This document shows, piece after piece, positions 23,881 to 33,796 of a stretch of DNA of 64,000 nt. The notes beneath the pieces were generated by a model that saw nothing but the letters and a program-made list of their open reading frames with translations, was not told the origin of the DNA and made no database searches. Source of the DNA: Trichobilharzia szidati (lineage: Eukaryota > Platyhelminthes > Trematoda > Strigeidida > Schistosomatidae); contig OX235272.1 in NCBI GenBank assembly GCA_944472155.2, positions 98,772,020 to 98,836,019 of the forward strand, read 5' to 3'. Position numbers and translations under genes: made by a program. The first letter of the stretch is position 1. Each line of letters opens with the position of its first letter.

Positions 23881-24982
23881 AATTTAACACGTCAGCCAAT
23901 ACCACCATTTGTAGCCGCATGGTGTTCTGTACCTGTAAGCTGATTCACATGTGGATAACTACTTGTGAACCAGTTGCATCATCAATTTAGGTAACGCGTA
24001 CTACCTGTGCAGGATGTTATTCAGCGTCCTGATACGGTGACACGGAATTTTTAAGGATGTTGAGTTATTACGAGCCAACCGCTTGGAGGGTGATGTGGTA
24101 TATATAAGTAAATAGCCTCAAGTCCTGTTTAGCTTAAGTTTCAATGTAGGTCCGTGCAACTACCACGACAGGGGAAAGAAAAGAAGAGAGGCGAGCAGCG
24201 AAGTATCAGAAAAAAGTACGTAGGCACAAAGAGAATTTCAGTGTCTATATGGTGACTCTAAACTACAGCAGCCCAAAAGAAATTATCTGGCTGGACTTAT
24301 CCGGCATGTTGGTTGAAATTTCGCTCGGTAAATTATTTTGTCAATAATTTTCAATAAAATTGTGTTACATGATTTCTGGATTGATAGGAATTCTCATTTT
24401 CTGGCTAGTTATGTTGGTGTCCGCGTCATGCAATCTGACTACGACACACTTTAATGGTTAGTGTTTCATGCGGAATGAGTTAAACATCGCTATAATGAAG
24501 AAGATGGGGTAGTTGAAGGGTAATGTCATCTACACAAATGGTTTACTTCTTGTGGAGGCTGCAGCTTTCAACATAGTGTCATTCAATGAAGACCACGTCA
24601 AAATGTGGCTATTTTTGTGTGAAGAACAGTACTGTTTGACAAAAGAATGCTATCAGTAGATGGGAATCACCTATAAATGCTAACAGAACCTTCTGTAGGA
24701 ACAGAAGTTATCATGTAGCAGTGTCTTACACTGTATGTGTGTTTGGACAGAAATTATGGCAAGTTGAAAGGTTATCTCTAAGTGGATTTAATACATATTT
24801 ACACCGATTGGCGCAGTATAATATGGGTTATGTGAATTCAATGCATAAAAGAAACCTCTATTAATATTGTGCCATTGTTTGCTTAGCTGACTGCTAGGCT
24901 AACAAATGTAGGTGGTTCTCGTGATTGTTGCAAGTGCAGTGCATTTGAGAAGGTAATAACTCGTTTAATTTTCCTCACTGTT
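23881..24982. other. Non-coding, left arm, with the 46-bp inter-arm indel (mirror 33797-34852)
   Basis: No gene seen. Positions 24712-24757 are absent from the right arm. The segment is flanked by the imperfect direct repeats ACAGAAGTTAT and ACAGAAATTAT, as expected for slippage or a micro-repeat-mediated deletion. Confidence 0.5.
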
Positions 24983-25387
24983 TCACTTAGTGCAATCATT
25001 CACTGTATAGTAATAATATACACATGGTTTGTGCTGATTTCGAGAATTGAGTCTAGTTAGCTTTATTATAATACAGATAATTATGCACCAATCCGGTCTA
25101 GGGTCGATACATGCTTCAACTTCAGAATCGGTTACATCGCTGTGATACACGCACATATCATCCGACGGCATCCATATTCTGGCGACTATGAAGAATTCCT
25201 TTGCACTCGTTTTTGTTATCACAGCGTAAGTTTTCCTTCCGTTCTGTAAGAAATAAGTAAATATGATATAAACGAAGTTTACAGTATCATTAGTCTGCTT
25301 GTCATTGAATACAGGAATGTCGACGGTTGACGCAATCAGTCTAAGCAGTTTCTGGGAAAGTATGAGGCAACGGCACTGATATTTCAT
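24983..25387 (-). CDS. Open frame next to the CACTA relic, left arm (mirror 33392-33796)
   Basis: 134 codons, identical in both arms and overlapping the end of the CACTA frame in another phase. The second half, from NGRKTYAVITKTSAKEFFIVARIWMPSDD on, begins right after a good acceptor (TTATTTCTTACAG) and may be a 3' exon of the transposon gene. The first half is probably intron and shadow. No domain recognised. Confidence 0.35.
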   Translation of the reverse strand: MKYQCRCLILSQKLLRLIASTVDIPVFNDKQTNDTVNFVYIIFTYFLQNGRKTYAVITKTSAKEFFIVARIWMPSDDMCVYHSDVTDSEVEACIDPRPDWCIIICIIIKLTRLNSRNQHKPCVYYYYTVNDCTK

Positions 25388-27268
25388 ACTTGTCTCTACG
25401 AATACAGAAGCACTTACAAGTGATAGCTGATGGTTTAATTTCTAGCGTGTAGGGGCTTAATTTGGAGCATTTCCATATTCCAATATTTGATGACTTAAAT
25501 GGCTGGTCGAAGAAATCACAAGCATCCATATAAGGTCTAAATGCCAGTCTGTCCTTGTGTATCTGCGTTATAAGACCAGGTTTACGGGAGGCTACGACGA
25601 AGTTATCTGGTGGAGAGGAAGTGATAACTGTACGCGTGGTGTGAACTATTTGCCTATCTACATCTACTCCACATTCATTTATAACGTTATCGTGTCTTGC
25701 TCCTGATTTGCAGTCGTGAAATACCTCTTCTGCAAATCTTTGCGCCGCCTGCTTGGCAATGGCATTGTTAGAATGGATAGAACGCCTAATTGTCTGCATA
25801 TAAGATTCAAATGGGAACGCCGAAAACTATTCTAAAGGTCCCATTTCATGGACATCTTCCGCTAAGTGTTGCAGACAATGTACATTATAAACTAAGTGCT
25901 CCTTGCCATAAATCACTTCAAACTCATTGATGAAGTTGACTAACTCATCTCTGCAACCTTCCAAGTATTTCCATTAAAAATTTTTGTTAGACAGAAGGTA
26001 AACAGCTATACTAAGTCTTAGGAAGTTGCGGTATATTGTGGGTGGCATAGTGTCCTTAAGTAAAACAGGTCCTAGGTATAGGAGGAAGATGAGACATTCA
26101 GTGGCTTTCCACCGACTAACTTCGGTGAGCCCCCTGCACTTTCTGGGGAAGTCCCTGGGTGTCATTCGAGCAGAATCTAATACCTTCCCATCAATGCTTT
26201 CAAGCATCGGTCGGTTTACGTGCATTTCCTTTCTTTTAGCTAAGTCTTGCCAGAGACTTATAAGCTTCCTAACTACCCCTAAATAGACCAGGTGCATTGG
26301 GTCAAGAGGGAAGCATTTAACCATGTCAATGTTTACTTCCTCAAAAACACACTGTCCACGGTGGTGACTTGACTGCATCCTTTGACGGAAGCTGTCGTCA
26401 GTCCGGATTAGAAAAATTCCATTTCCGAATGTAATTCTGCCGTCAATTTTTCTTCCAGTAACTGTGCATTTGTCGCAACCTGCACTGGCATTATGACCTA
26501 CTATAAATTTCACGTCCGCCCTAGCCGGTGCATCACAGATGACGGCTGTCAAACGAACGGTGAAAAGCCTATTCAGTTTGTTTGACTTAATATATCCTTT
26601 AGCTCAGATACTAAGTCATTGCATAACTCTTTATAACTGCTCGGTTCGCTAGGACCACCGTATATACCTATCATGAATACACTACTTAAGAAAGGTGCCG
26701 TAATTCTACCTAACAGAGTCCATAGCTGCTGGTTAGAAGACTTGGAGATGGACAATCCGCCGACATTCAATTGCAGCTCAATCTTCTTGTAGTGACTTTC
26801 AACCATAGACATCTCCATGTAGTGCTGCAAGCATTTTTGGAAACCGATGTGGCAATACATTCCGTCTCCAAGTAGTCTAGACTCGCAAGAGCCACACATT
26901 CTGAGGACACTTCGAACAGTTGTCGGTAGTTGAGGCAATTTCGCACGGAATATCTCCAAGATTCTGTTAGCGGCTGCTTGTGATATGTTCGCGGTCACCA
27001 TGATATTGAGTAGCGCACTTATCATTTCATCACGTTCAGAAGAGACTTGTGGGCACATTTGTGAAGTACTAGCAGCTGGTGTTAGGCTGCTGCAAGGTGG
27101 CGATGGCACTACCTCGGTTTCAATGGTCATGGTATCAGTGTTCACTGAAGACGACTCGACTTCAACAGGAATGACAGCACGTGTGACAGCCTCCGTTGAC
27201 GTCAGCGCTAGTAACTGCGCATAGTTACGTTTATGTCTTCTGTAAAATGTGGTGTAATGGCAGGTCAA
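25341..27268 (-). pseudogene. CACTA (EnSpm-type) transposase-like gene, left arm, broken
   Basis: On minus the protein starts MTCHYTTFYRRHKR (27268) and keeps the landmarks of animal CACTA proteins. These are CDAPAR near 26530, a CDKCTVTGRK zinc-like motif near 26470, SHHRGQC near 26370, then DMVKCFPLDPMHLVYLGV near 26300, PRKCRGLTEVSRWKATE near 26120 and SAFPFESYM near 25810. Breaks: a frameshift at about 26553-26575 and in-frame stops at 25974-25976 (TAA) and 25827-25829 (TAG). These elements are best known in schistosomes as SmTRC1; that name is a suggestion. CACTA ends were not found. Confidence 0.82.
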
Positions 27269-27393
27269 TCGTAGGTTACGTTGATGTAATCTTTTTAGGC
27301 TTAATATAGAGTATTTAGTGTTATACTAGGAGAAAAATTAAATATGAACCACAGCGACCACTTACCTGCATCGTGAACAGTTTAAAAGTGCGC

Positions 27394-28336
27394 GCACACT
27401 ATGTGACTGTAAACCAGACAAACAAAAAATGGTTGCGCTGCAATTAACACTGACCACAGATGTTTTCATAAACTCCACCGATTGGCCAGTAAGCATCAAC
27501 TCACATATAACACCATCTTCGTTACACGATATCCTGTGACTCATACGAGTCACATGAGTGACATTATTCGCAAATACCTTGACTACTTACATTAGGACAA
27601 TCAAAGTGACAATAAGAGGTCACAGGAAGATTTTTCAGTGTGACTGCAATGTAATGCTCATGGTCACTATTCTTAAAGTATCTACATTTATATACAAACA
27701 TACACATGTGTGTATGCGTGTGTGTCTGTCTGGATTAGTGTATGACAGAAAACGCTTTAGTTATCAGGAAAATAATACTGCCATTCTTACTTTTAAGTGT
27801 TAGCACTTACTTCTGTCTTCTGCTTGTAGGATGTTTTGAAAATATTCTACCGGAAACTGTAGATGTATACATGTAATTATAATTACATTAGGAAAAACGT
27901 ATCAATTAATTGATGCGTTTTTCTGCATTTGAAGTAGTTGTAAAGTAATTTCGATATAAAAATGTTACTACTTACAGTTTTTCAGTAACCTCCAGTGTAC
28001 ATTTAAATTTTCCATGGTGTCCCCTCTTTGTCCCATTTAATCCGATTTTGTCCCGTTCTGAAATGAAACACACCCTTTTTGTCCATGTTATCCCAAAAAT
28101 GTCCCCTTTTTGTCCACACATTTGTCGGATTGGGTATTATTATTTTCTACCGTCTGACACTGTAAATTTAATACTGCAGTGCTTTTGATCACCAATAGTG
28201 GAGATGAATTTCTTCTGAAATTTCCATTTACCTGAAACAGTACAGATGCAGTGTCACGATTGAATGTCTAGGCTGCATCATATGTCATTGTTATACTTAT
28301 TAACATAACAGGTCTGCGTATCTTACAATATTTTAA
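27394..28336. other. Palindrome spacer, left part
   Basis: Single-copy, no gene recognised. Contains two adjacent perfect or near-perfect short palindromes (27871-27888 and 27893-27922). A tract at 28015-28130 repeats TTTGTCC/TGTCCC words at least five times. Confidence 0.5.
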
Positions 28337-30343
28337 GTGTTTCTCTATGTTAAAGTCTTCTCGCATCTGTCTACGAAAGCACAACAAAGATGCTACTCAT
28401 CCGAAAACTTACTCAATCTAAGGTGCATGTTACAAAATACTAATTGGGACTTATTCCATGAAAGTTCATTAGATGACACAATCGTCAATATAACGGATTA
28501 TCTCAAGTTTTGCCTTGATATATGTTGTCCCAAACAAACTCTATTCAAACGTCTCGACCGCTTCTCATCTCCTTATCTCAAACAACTTCGCAGGAAAAAA
28601 GAAACTTTGTACAAATCCAAAGACAAGTTAGGACTCAAAAAGATTAATGCTCAGATCAAATCTGAAATCAAAAATCTTAATGCTATATATAATGATACAC
28701 TTTTATCATGTAAATCTCCAATCAGTATGTGGAAACTTTTTAATGAAATTACTGGTAATAGTAAGCGTTGTAATACTTTTCCCTCTTATGATGTTAATGC
28801 TCTTAATCAGTCTTTTATACGCTGTCCTTCTACTTTAACTACCTCTAATGTTACCTATCATGTTGCTGAAAACTTTCATGACTTTAATACTCTCGATGTT
28901 CTAAAATGTCTTAAAACACTCAAGCCCTCACGTAGCCTAGGTCCTGATGGTATACCTGCCTATGTTCTAAAACAATGTGCAGATGTGTTGTGTTCTCCAC
29001 TAACCAACATCCTAAATGCCTCTTTCTCCAAAAATATCGTACCTGATGCATGGAAAGACATCAAAATTGTCCCTGTCCCTAAACCTGGAAATGGCAAGAA
29101 CGTAAAGTTCAGACCCATTGCCATCACTTCCCCGTTTCTAAAGGTTATGGAAAAACTAATACTTCTTAAACTCGAACCCTCCCTTAAAAACTTCGAAGAC
29201 CCAAAACAATTTGCCTATAGACAGGGTAGGAGTACATTAGACGCTGCAGCTGTCTTACACAACAACATCGTCTCATCATTAGATAAAGGTGCTAAATACG
29301 TCCGCTGCACGTTTCTTGACTTCACTTCTGCTTTCGACTCTGTTCCTAGATGTCTCCTTCTAAATAAGCTCTCTTTGACGAAAACTGAGTCCTGGGTCAC
29401 TAACTGGTTGCATTCCTACTTCTCTAACAGAAAGCAGTACACCGTATACAAAGGTAAATCATCCTCTGCTGCACTCACTGAAGCCGGAGTCCCCCAAGGC
29501 GCTGTACTCTCCCCACTTCTCTTTTCCTTCTTTCTACATGACTTACCATCTTCAAATGACATTAATTTTGTCAAATACGCTGATGATCTGTCTGTATCTT
29601 TGCCTATCAAATGTCAAAGCGACTGCTCTAAACTTAATGGCTTTCTGTCAGAAATCAACCAGTGGTCCAAGGAAAATGGTCTTACTCTAAACCCTTCCAA
29701 ATGCCAAACAGTCAATTTCACCTTTAGGCATAAATCCGACCTAAACAAACTGTTTGGCTCTCACGAGGTATGCAAAATAGACGGCACTGAAATAGAAACT
29801 AAATCGGAAATTAAATACCTAGGTGTCATTCTATCTGCTGATCTCTCCTGGTCGTCTCATATCTTAGCAATTTCTAAGAAAATATTCCGTCTTGCCTTCT
29901 ACATTAAGAAGTTAAAACATTCTGGTATTACCCAACCCCTACTCCTACAATTCGTTAATTCTCGCATCCTGCCTATTATTCTCTATTGTTCCCCCTTAGT
30001 TTTTCCTGGGCTACTGAAGAAAGACTATAACATATTACGCAGGATGTTAAATGTTGTCAGCAGAGTAAGCAACGTGCCACTTAACCAGCTTGTTAATATT
30101 TTGGTTGACAGGCACATGGACTCATGTGAAAAATGGGCCAAGTCCATTTTATCTAACTCACACCACCCTCTTCACTCACAACTCTCCCCTTGCATCTCAT
30201 CAGGTAAAACAAGAAGCCAATATAGAAAACTATATGCTCGCACCAGCAAGTACAAAAACTCAACCATACCCTACTTAGCTCGCGTTCTGTGTGATAAAGA
30301 AAGCATTAGGCGTGACACCTATAATTCATTAAATAGTCATTAG
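28337..30343 (+). CDS. CR1/jockey-like LINE reverse transcriptase (5'-truncated element)
   Basis: A 668-codon open frame with no stop. It has the RT order GPDGIPAYVLK (about residue 211), KPGNGKNVKFRPIAIT (about 250), TFLDFTSAFD with the first catalytic Asp near residue 328, then GVPQGAVLSPLLF (about 385). The catalytic YADD is at 29576-29587 (residues 414-417), followed by NPSKCQ and KYLGVIL. The expected N-terminal endonuclease is missing, and the apparent GTG start is only where the frame opens, so this is a 5'-truncated copy. The A/T-rich end with an ATT repeat at 30690-30709 marks its 3' end. Degraded relatives lie at 57475-57660 and 59265-59410. It occurs once, only in the spacer. Confidence 0.88.
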   Translation: MFLYVKVFSHLSTKAQQRCYSSENLLNLRCMLQNTNWDLFHESSLDDTIVNITDYLKFCLDICCPKQTLFKRLDRFSSPYLKQLRRKKETLYKSKDKLGLKKINAQIKSEIKNLNAIYNDTLLSCKSPISMWKLFNEITGNSKRCNTFPSYDVNALNQSFIRCPSTLTTSNVTYHVAENFHDFNTLDVLKCLKTLKPSRSLGPDGIPAYVLKQCADVLCSPLTNILNASFSKNIVPDAWKDIKIVPVPKPGNGKNVKFRPIAITSPFLKVMEKLILLKLEPSLKNFEDPKQFAYRQGRSTLDAAAVLHNNIVSSLDKGAKYVRCTFLDFTSAFDSVPRCLLLNKLSLTKTESWVTNWLHSYFSNRKQYTVYKGKSSSAALTEAGVPQGAVLSPLLFSFFLHDLPSSNDINFVKYADDLSVSLPIKCQSDCSKLNGFLSEINQWSKENGLTLNPSKCQTVNFTFRHKSDLNKLFGSHEVCKIDGTEIETKSEIKYLGVILSADLSWSSHILAISKKIFRLAFYIKKLKHSGITQPLLLQFVNSRILPIILYCSPLVFPGLLKKDYNILRRMLNVVSRVSNVPLNQLVNILVDRHMDSCEKWAKSILSNSHHPLHSQLSPCISSGKTRSQYRKLYARTSKYKNSTIPYLARVLCDKESIRRDTYNSLNSH

Positions 30344-30709
30344 TACAACTGGATCTCATCTTTCCAACCCACTTCATCAATAGGTTCAACATTTCCTTTC
30401 TTTCTGTTCCTTTTCTCTCTCTTCTTTTTCCGTTATGTGCTGCTTTGTCTCTTTCTTTCGCTTACGCCAGTTAATAAGACAGCTCCCACTTTTCTAACAC
30501 CTTCAAACACTGTTTCAGCTTTACCTTTGCTACTGAACATGCCAATGTATTGTTGTAATAATGAACTGTGGTTTCCTCAATCTATGTAGAATTCTATTTA
30601 TTGACAATGTACTAACTGGATGCAATACTGTAGTAAAAATGCTGAGAATTCCATTCTGTATCACAAGTACTGTTTTGGAATAAAGCAAATTATTATTATT
30701 ATTATTGTT
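30344..30709 (+). mobile_element. 3' UTR and (ATT)n tail of the CR1-like LINE
   Basis: Runs from the RT stop to TGTTTTGGAATAAAGCAAA and six or so ATT units (30690-30709). The same end word recurs at 59385-59410 (plus) and 59615-59640 (minus), which defines the family's 3' terminus. Confidence 0.7.
30690..30709 (+). repeat. (ATT)n tail of the spacer LINE
   Basis: Trinucleotide run directly following GGAATAAAGCAA; the element's 3' terminus. Confidence 0.8.
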
Positions 30710-31385
30710 AGCCCTGCATAGTTGCTTAGAGTTGAGGCATTTTCAGCTTATATTTGATGACTACAGGTTCCTAAATATGAGAATGTAATTTCTGTAGGCT
30801 TCAGAAAACCATGCTCCCTACACATTACTGAGATTGTGGATCAATTTCTAAGCTACATATTTGCAATACCTCATTTAACGTAGACGTATTTCGTGTGAAA
30901 TTGACGAGAGAATGACGTCTCATCAGTATGGGTGTTTCAGAGTTTATCTTGAAATTTGCGTGTAATCCTCGAATGCTGGACAATTTACGAGGTCTATTTA
31001 TGCATACGGCGTCAATATAAAGACCAGCTGTGGACCACAAATACTTTTAGTTGTATGAGAACTTTACTTAGTATTAATAGAATCAGTTTATACTAATATA
31101 TAAAATTATTTTTCATAACTTCATGTTGTGCTTCATATTTTAGGTATATGAAGGTAATAGAATGTGAAATCAGTGGAAATGTCAATCTGTCAAACTAACG
31201 CTAATACACTTCATCAGATTTTTCATTTGTAAATTAATGAAGTGCTTAATATACTCTTCATTTCTACTCCTTCTGAACTTCTTCAATGCGTCTCTATGCT
31301 ACGAGCTTTCGTAATATGTGAATTCTGATTAATACATGTTAAGCTTAGTAGAATGGAGATTTATTACAGTATTATGAGACTGTGT
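30710..31385. other. Palindrome spacer, right part
   Basis: Single-copy. A 71-codon open frame on minus (30825-31040, LYIDAVCINRPRKLSSIRG) has a coding-like look but no recognised domain. Nothing else supported. Confidence 0.4.
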
Positions 31386-31510
31386 GCGCACTTTTAAACT
31401 GTTCACGATGCAGGTAAGTGGTCGCTGTGGTTCATATTTAATTTTTCTCCTAGTATAACACTAAATACTCTATATTAAGCCTAAAAAGATTACATCAACG
31501 TAACCTACGA

Positions 31511-33438
31511 TTGACCTGCCATTACACCACATTTTACAGAAGACATAAACGTAACTATGCGCAGTTACTAGCGCTGACGTCAACGGAGGCTGTCACACGT
31601 GCTGTCATTCCTGTTGAAGTCGAGTCGTCTTCAGTGAACACTGATACCATGACCATTGAAACCGAGGTAGTGCCATCGCCACCTTGCAGCAGCCTAACAC
31701 CAGCTGCTAGTACTTCACAAATGTGCCCACAAGTCTCTTCTGAACGTGATGAAATGATAAGTGCGCTACTCAATATCATGGTGACCGCGAACATATCACA
31801 AGCAGCCGCTAACAGAATCTTGGAGATATTCCGTGCGAAATTGCCTCAACTACCGACAACTGTTCGAAGTGTCCTCAGAATGTGTGGCTCTTGCGAGTCT
31901 AGACTACTTGGAGACGGAATGTATTGCCACATCGGTTTCCAAAAATGCTTGCAGCACTACATGGAGATGTCTATGGTTGAAAGTCACTACAAGAAGATTG
32001 AGCTGCAATTGAATGTCGGCGGATTGTCCATCTCCAAGTCTTCTAACCAGCAGCTATGGACTCTGTTAGGTAGAATTACGGCACCTTTCTTAAGTAGTGT
32101 ATTCATGATAGGTATATACGGTGGTCCTAGCGAACCGAGCAGTTATAAAGAGTTATGCAATGACTTAGTATCTGAGCTAAAGGATATATTAAGTCAAACA
32201 AACTGAATAGGCTTTTCACCGTTCGTTTGACAGCCGTCATCTGTGATGCACCGGCTAGGGTGGACGTGAAATTTATAGTAGGTCATAATGCCAGTGCAGG
32301 TTGCGACAAATGCACAGTTACTGGAAGAAAAATTGACGGCAGAATTACATTCGGAAATGGAATTTTTCTAATCCGGACTGACGACAGCTTCCGTCAAAGG
32401 ATGCAGTCAAGTCACCACCGTGGACAGTGTGTTTTTGAGGAAGTAAACATTGACATGGTTAAATGCTTCCCTCTTGACCCAATGCACCTGGTCTATTTAG
32501 GGGTAGTTAGGAAGCTTATAAGTCTCTGGCAAGACTTAGCTAAAAGAAAGGAAATGCACGTAAACCGACCGATGCTTGAAAGCATTGATGGGAAGGTATT
32601 AGATTCTGCTCGAATGACACCCAGGGACTTCCCCAGAAAGTGCAGGGGGCTCACCGAAGTTAGTCGGTGGAAAGCCACTGAATGTCTCATCTTCCTCCTA
32701 TACCTAGGACCTGTTTTACTTAAGGACACTATGCCACCCACAATATACCGCAACTTCCTAAGACTTAGTATAGCTGTTTACCTTCTGTCTAACAAAAATT
32801 TTTAATGGAAATACTTGGAAGGTTGCAGAGATGAGTTAGTCAACTTCATCAATGAGTTTGAAGTGATTTATGGCAAGGAGCACTTAGTTTATAATGTACA
32901 TTGTCTGCAACACTTAGCGGAAGATGTCCATGAAATGGGACCTTTAGAATAGTTTTCGGCGTTCCCATTTGAATCTTATATGCAGACAATTAGGCGTTCT
33001 ATCCATTCTAACAATGCCATTGCCAAGCAGGCGGCGCAAAGATTTGCAGAAAAGGTATTTCACGACTGCAAATCAGGAGCAAGACACGATAACGTTATAA
33101 ATGAATGTGGAGTAGATGTAGATAGGCAAATAGTTCACACCACGCGTACAGTTATCACTTCCTCTCCACCAGATAACTTCGTCGTAGCCTCCCGTAAACC
33201 TGGTCTTATAACGCAGATACACAAGGACAGACTGGCATTTAGACCTTATATGGATGCTTGTGATTTCTTCGACCAGCCATTTAAGTCATCAAATATTGGA
33301 ATATGGAAATGCTCCAAATTAAGCCCCTACACGCTAGAAATTAAACCATCAGCTATCACTTGTAAGTGCTTCTGTATTCGTAGAGACAAGTATGAAATAT
33401 CAGTGCCGTTGCCTCATACTTTCCCAGAAACTGCTTAG
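31511..33438 (+). pseudogene. CACTA (EnSpm-type) transposase-like gene, right arm, broken
   Basis: Mirror copy with the same frameshift (about 32204-32226) and the same two stops (TAA 32803-32805, TAG 32950-32952). It differs from the left copy by Val for Ala just after CDAPAR (base 32261) and Lys for Glu near 33050. It reads away from the centre, towards the right FERM copy. About 100 bases upstream, ATGCAG|GTAAGTGG looks like a short leader exon, present in both arms. Confidence 0.82.
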
Positions 33439-33796
33439 ACTGATTGCGTCAACCGTCGACATTCCTGTATTCAATGACAAGCAGACTAATGATACTGTAA
33501 ACTTCGTTTATATCATATTTACTTATTTCTTACAGAACGGAAGGAAAACTTACGCTGTGATAACAAAAACGAGTGCAAAGGAATTCTTCATAGTCGCCAG
33601 AATATGGATGCCGTCGGATGATATGTGCGTGTATCACAGCGATGTAACCGATTCTGAAGTTGAAGCATGTATCGACCCTAGACCGGATTGGTGCATAATT
33701 ATCTGTATTATAATAAAGCTAACTAGACTCAATTCTCGAAATCAGCACAAACCATGTGTATATTATTACTATACAGTGAATGATTGCACTAAGTGA
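33392..33796 (+). CDS. Open frame next to the CACTA relic, right arm
   Basis: Identical in residues to the left-arm frame at 24983-25387. Possible transposon 3' exon from about 33537 on. Unidentified. Confidence 0.35.
   Translation: MKYQCRCLILSQKLLRLIASTVDIPVFNDKQTNDTVNFVYIIFTYFLQNGRKTYAVITKTSAKEFFIVARIWMPSDDMCVYHSDVTDSEVEACIDPRPDWCIIICIIIKLTRLNSRNQHKPCVYYYYTVNDCTK

Larger units (their letters stand above)
5833..27393 (+). repeat. Left arm of giant inverted repeat (palindrome)
   Basis: Matches the reverse complement of 31386-52896 along its whole length, about 21.56 kb. Mirror coordinates sum to 58779 (24.98-27.39 kb), 58733 (22.3-23.7 kb), 58735 (16.9-22.1 kb) and 58729 (5.83-16.6 kb). The three steps are a 46-bp stretch present only here (24712-24757) and AT-repeat length changes near 22127-22141 and 16835-16853. 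Many open frames are letter-for-letter identical between arms; four show one residue change each. The outer end is a minimum, because the other arm stops at an N gap. Confidence 0.95.

Noticed and set aside
26026..27224. Plus-strand frames of 86 and 79 codons over the CACTA relic
   Set aside because: Shadows of the minus-strand transposase frame; the same shadows appear mirrored in the right arm.
27362..27553. 63-codon minus-strand frame across the left inner breakpoint
   Set aside because: It straddles the end of the mirror identity and carries no motif. Only the short ATGCAG|GTAAGT leader-exon-like end is shared by both arms.
27394..28200. CACTA terminal repeats near the centre (a CACTATGTGAC word at about 27397 and TAGTG at 28196)
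   Set aside because: Orientation or pairing does not fit an element end, and no matching partner was found at the other side of the relic.
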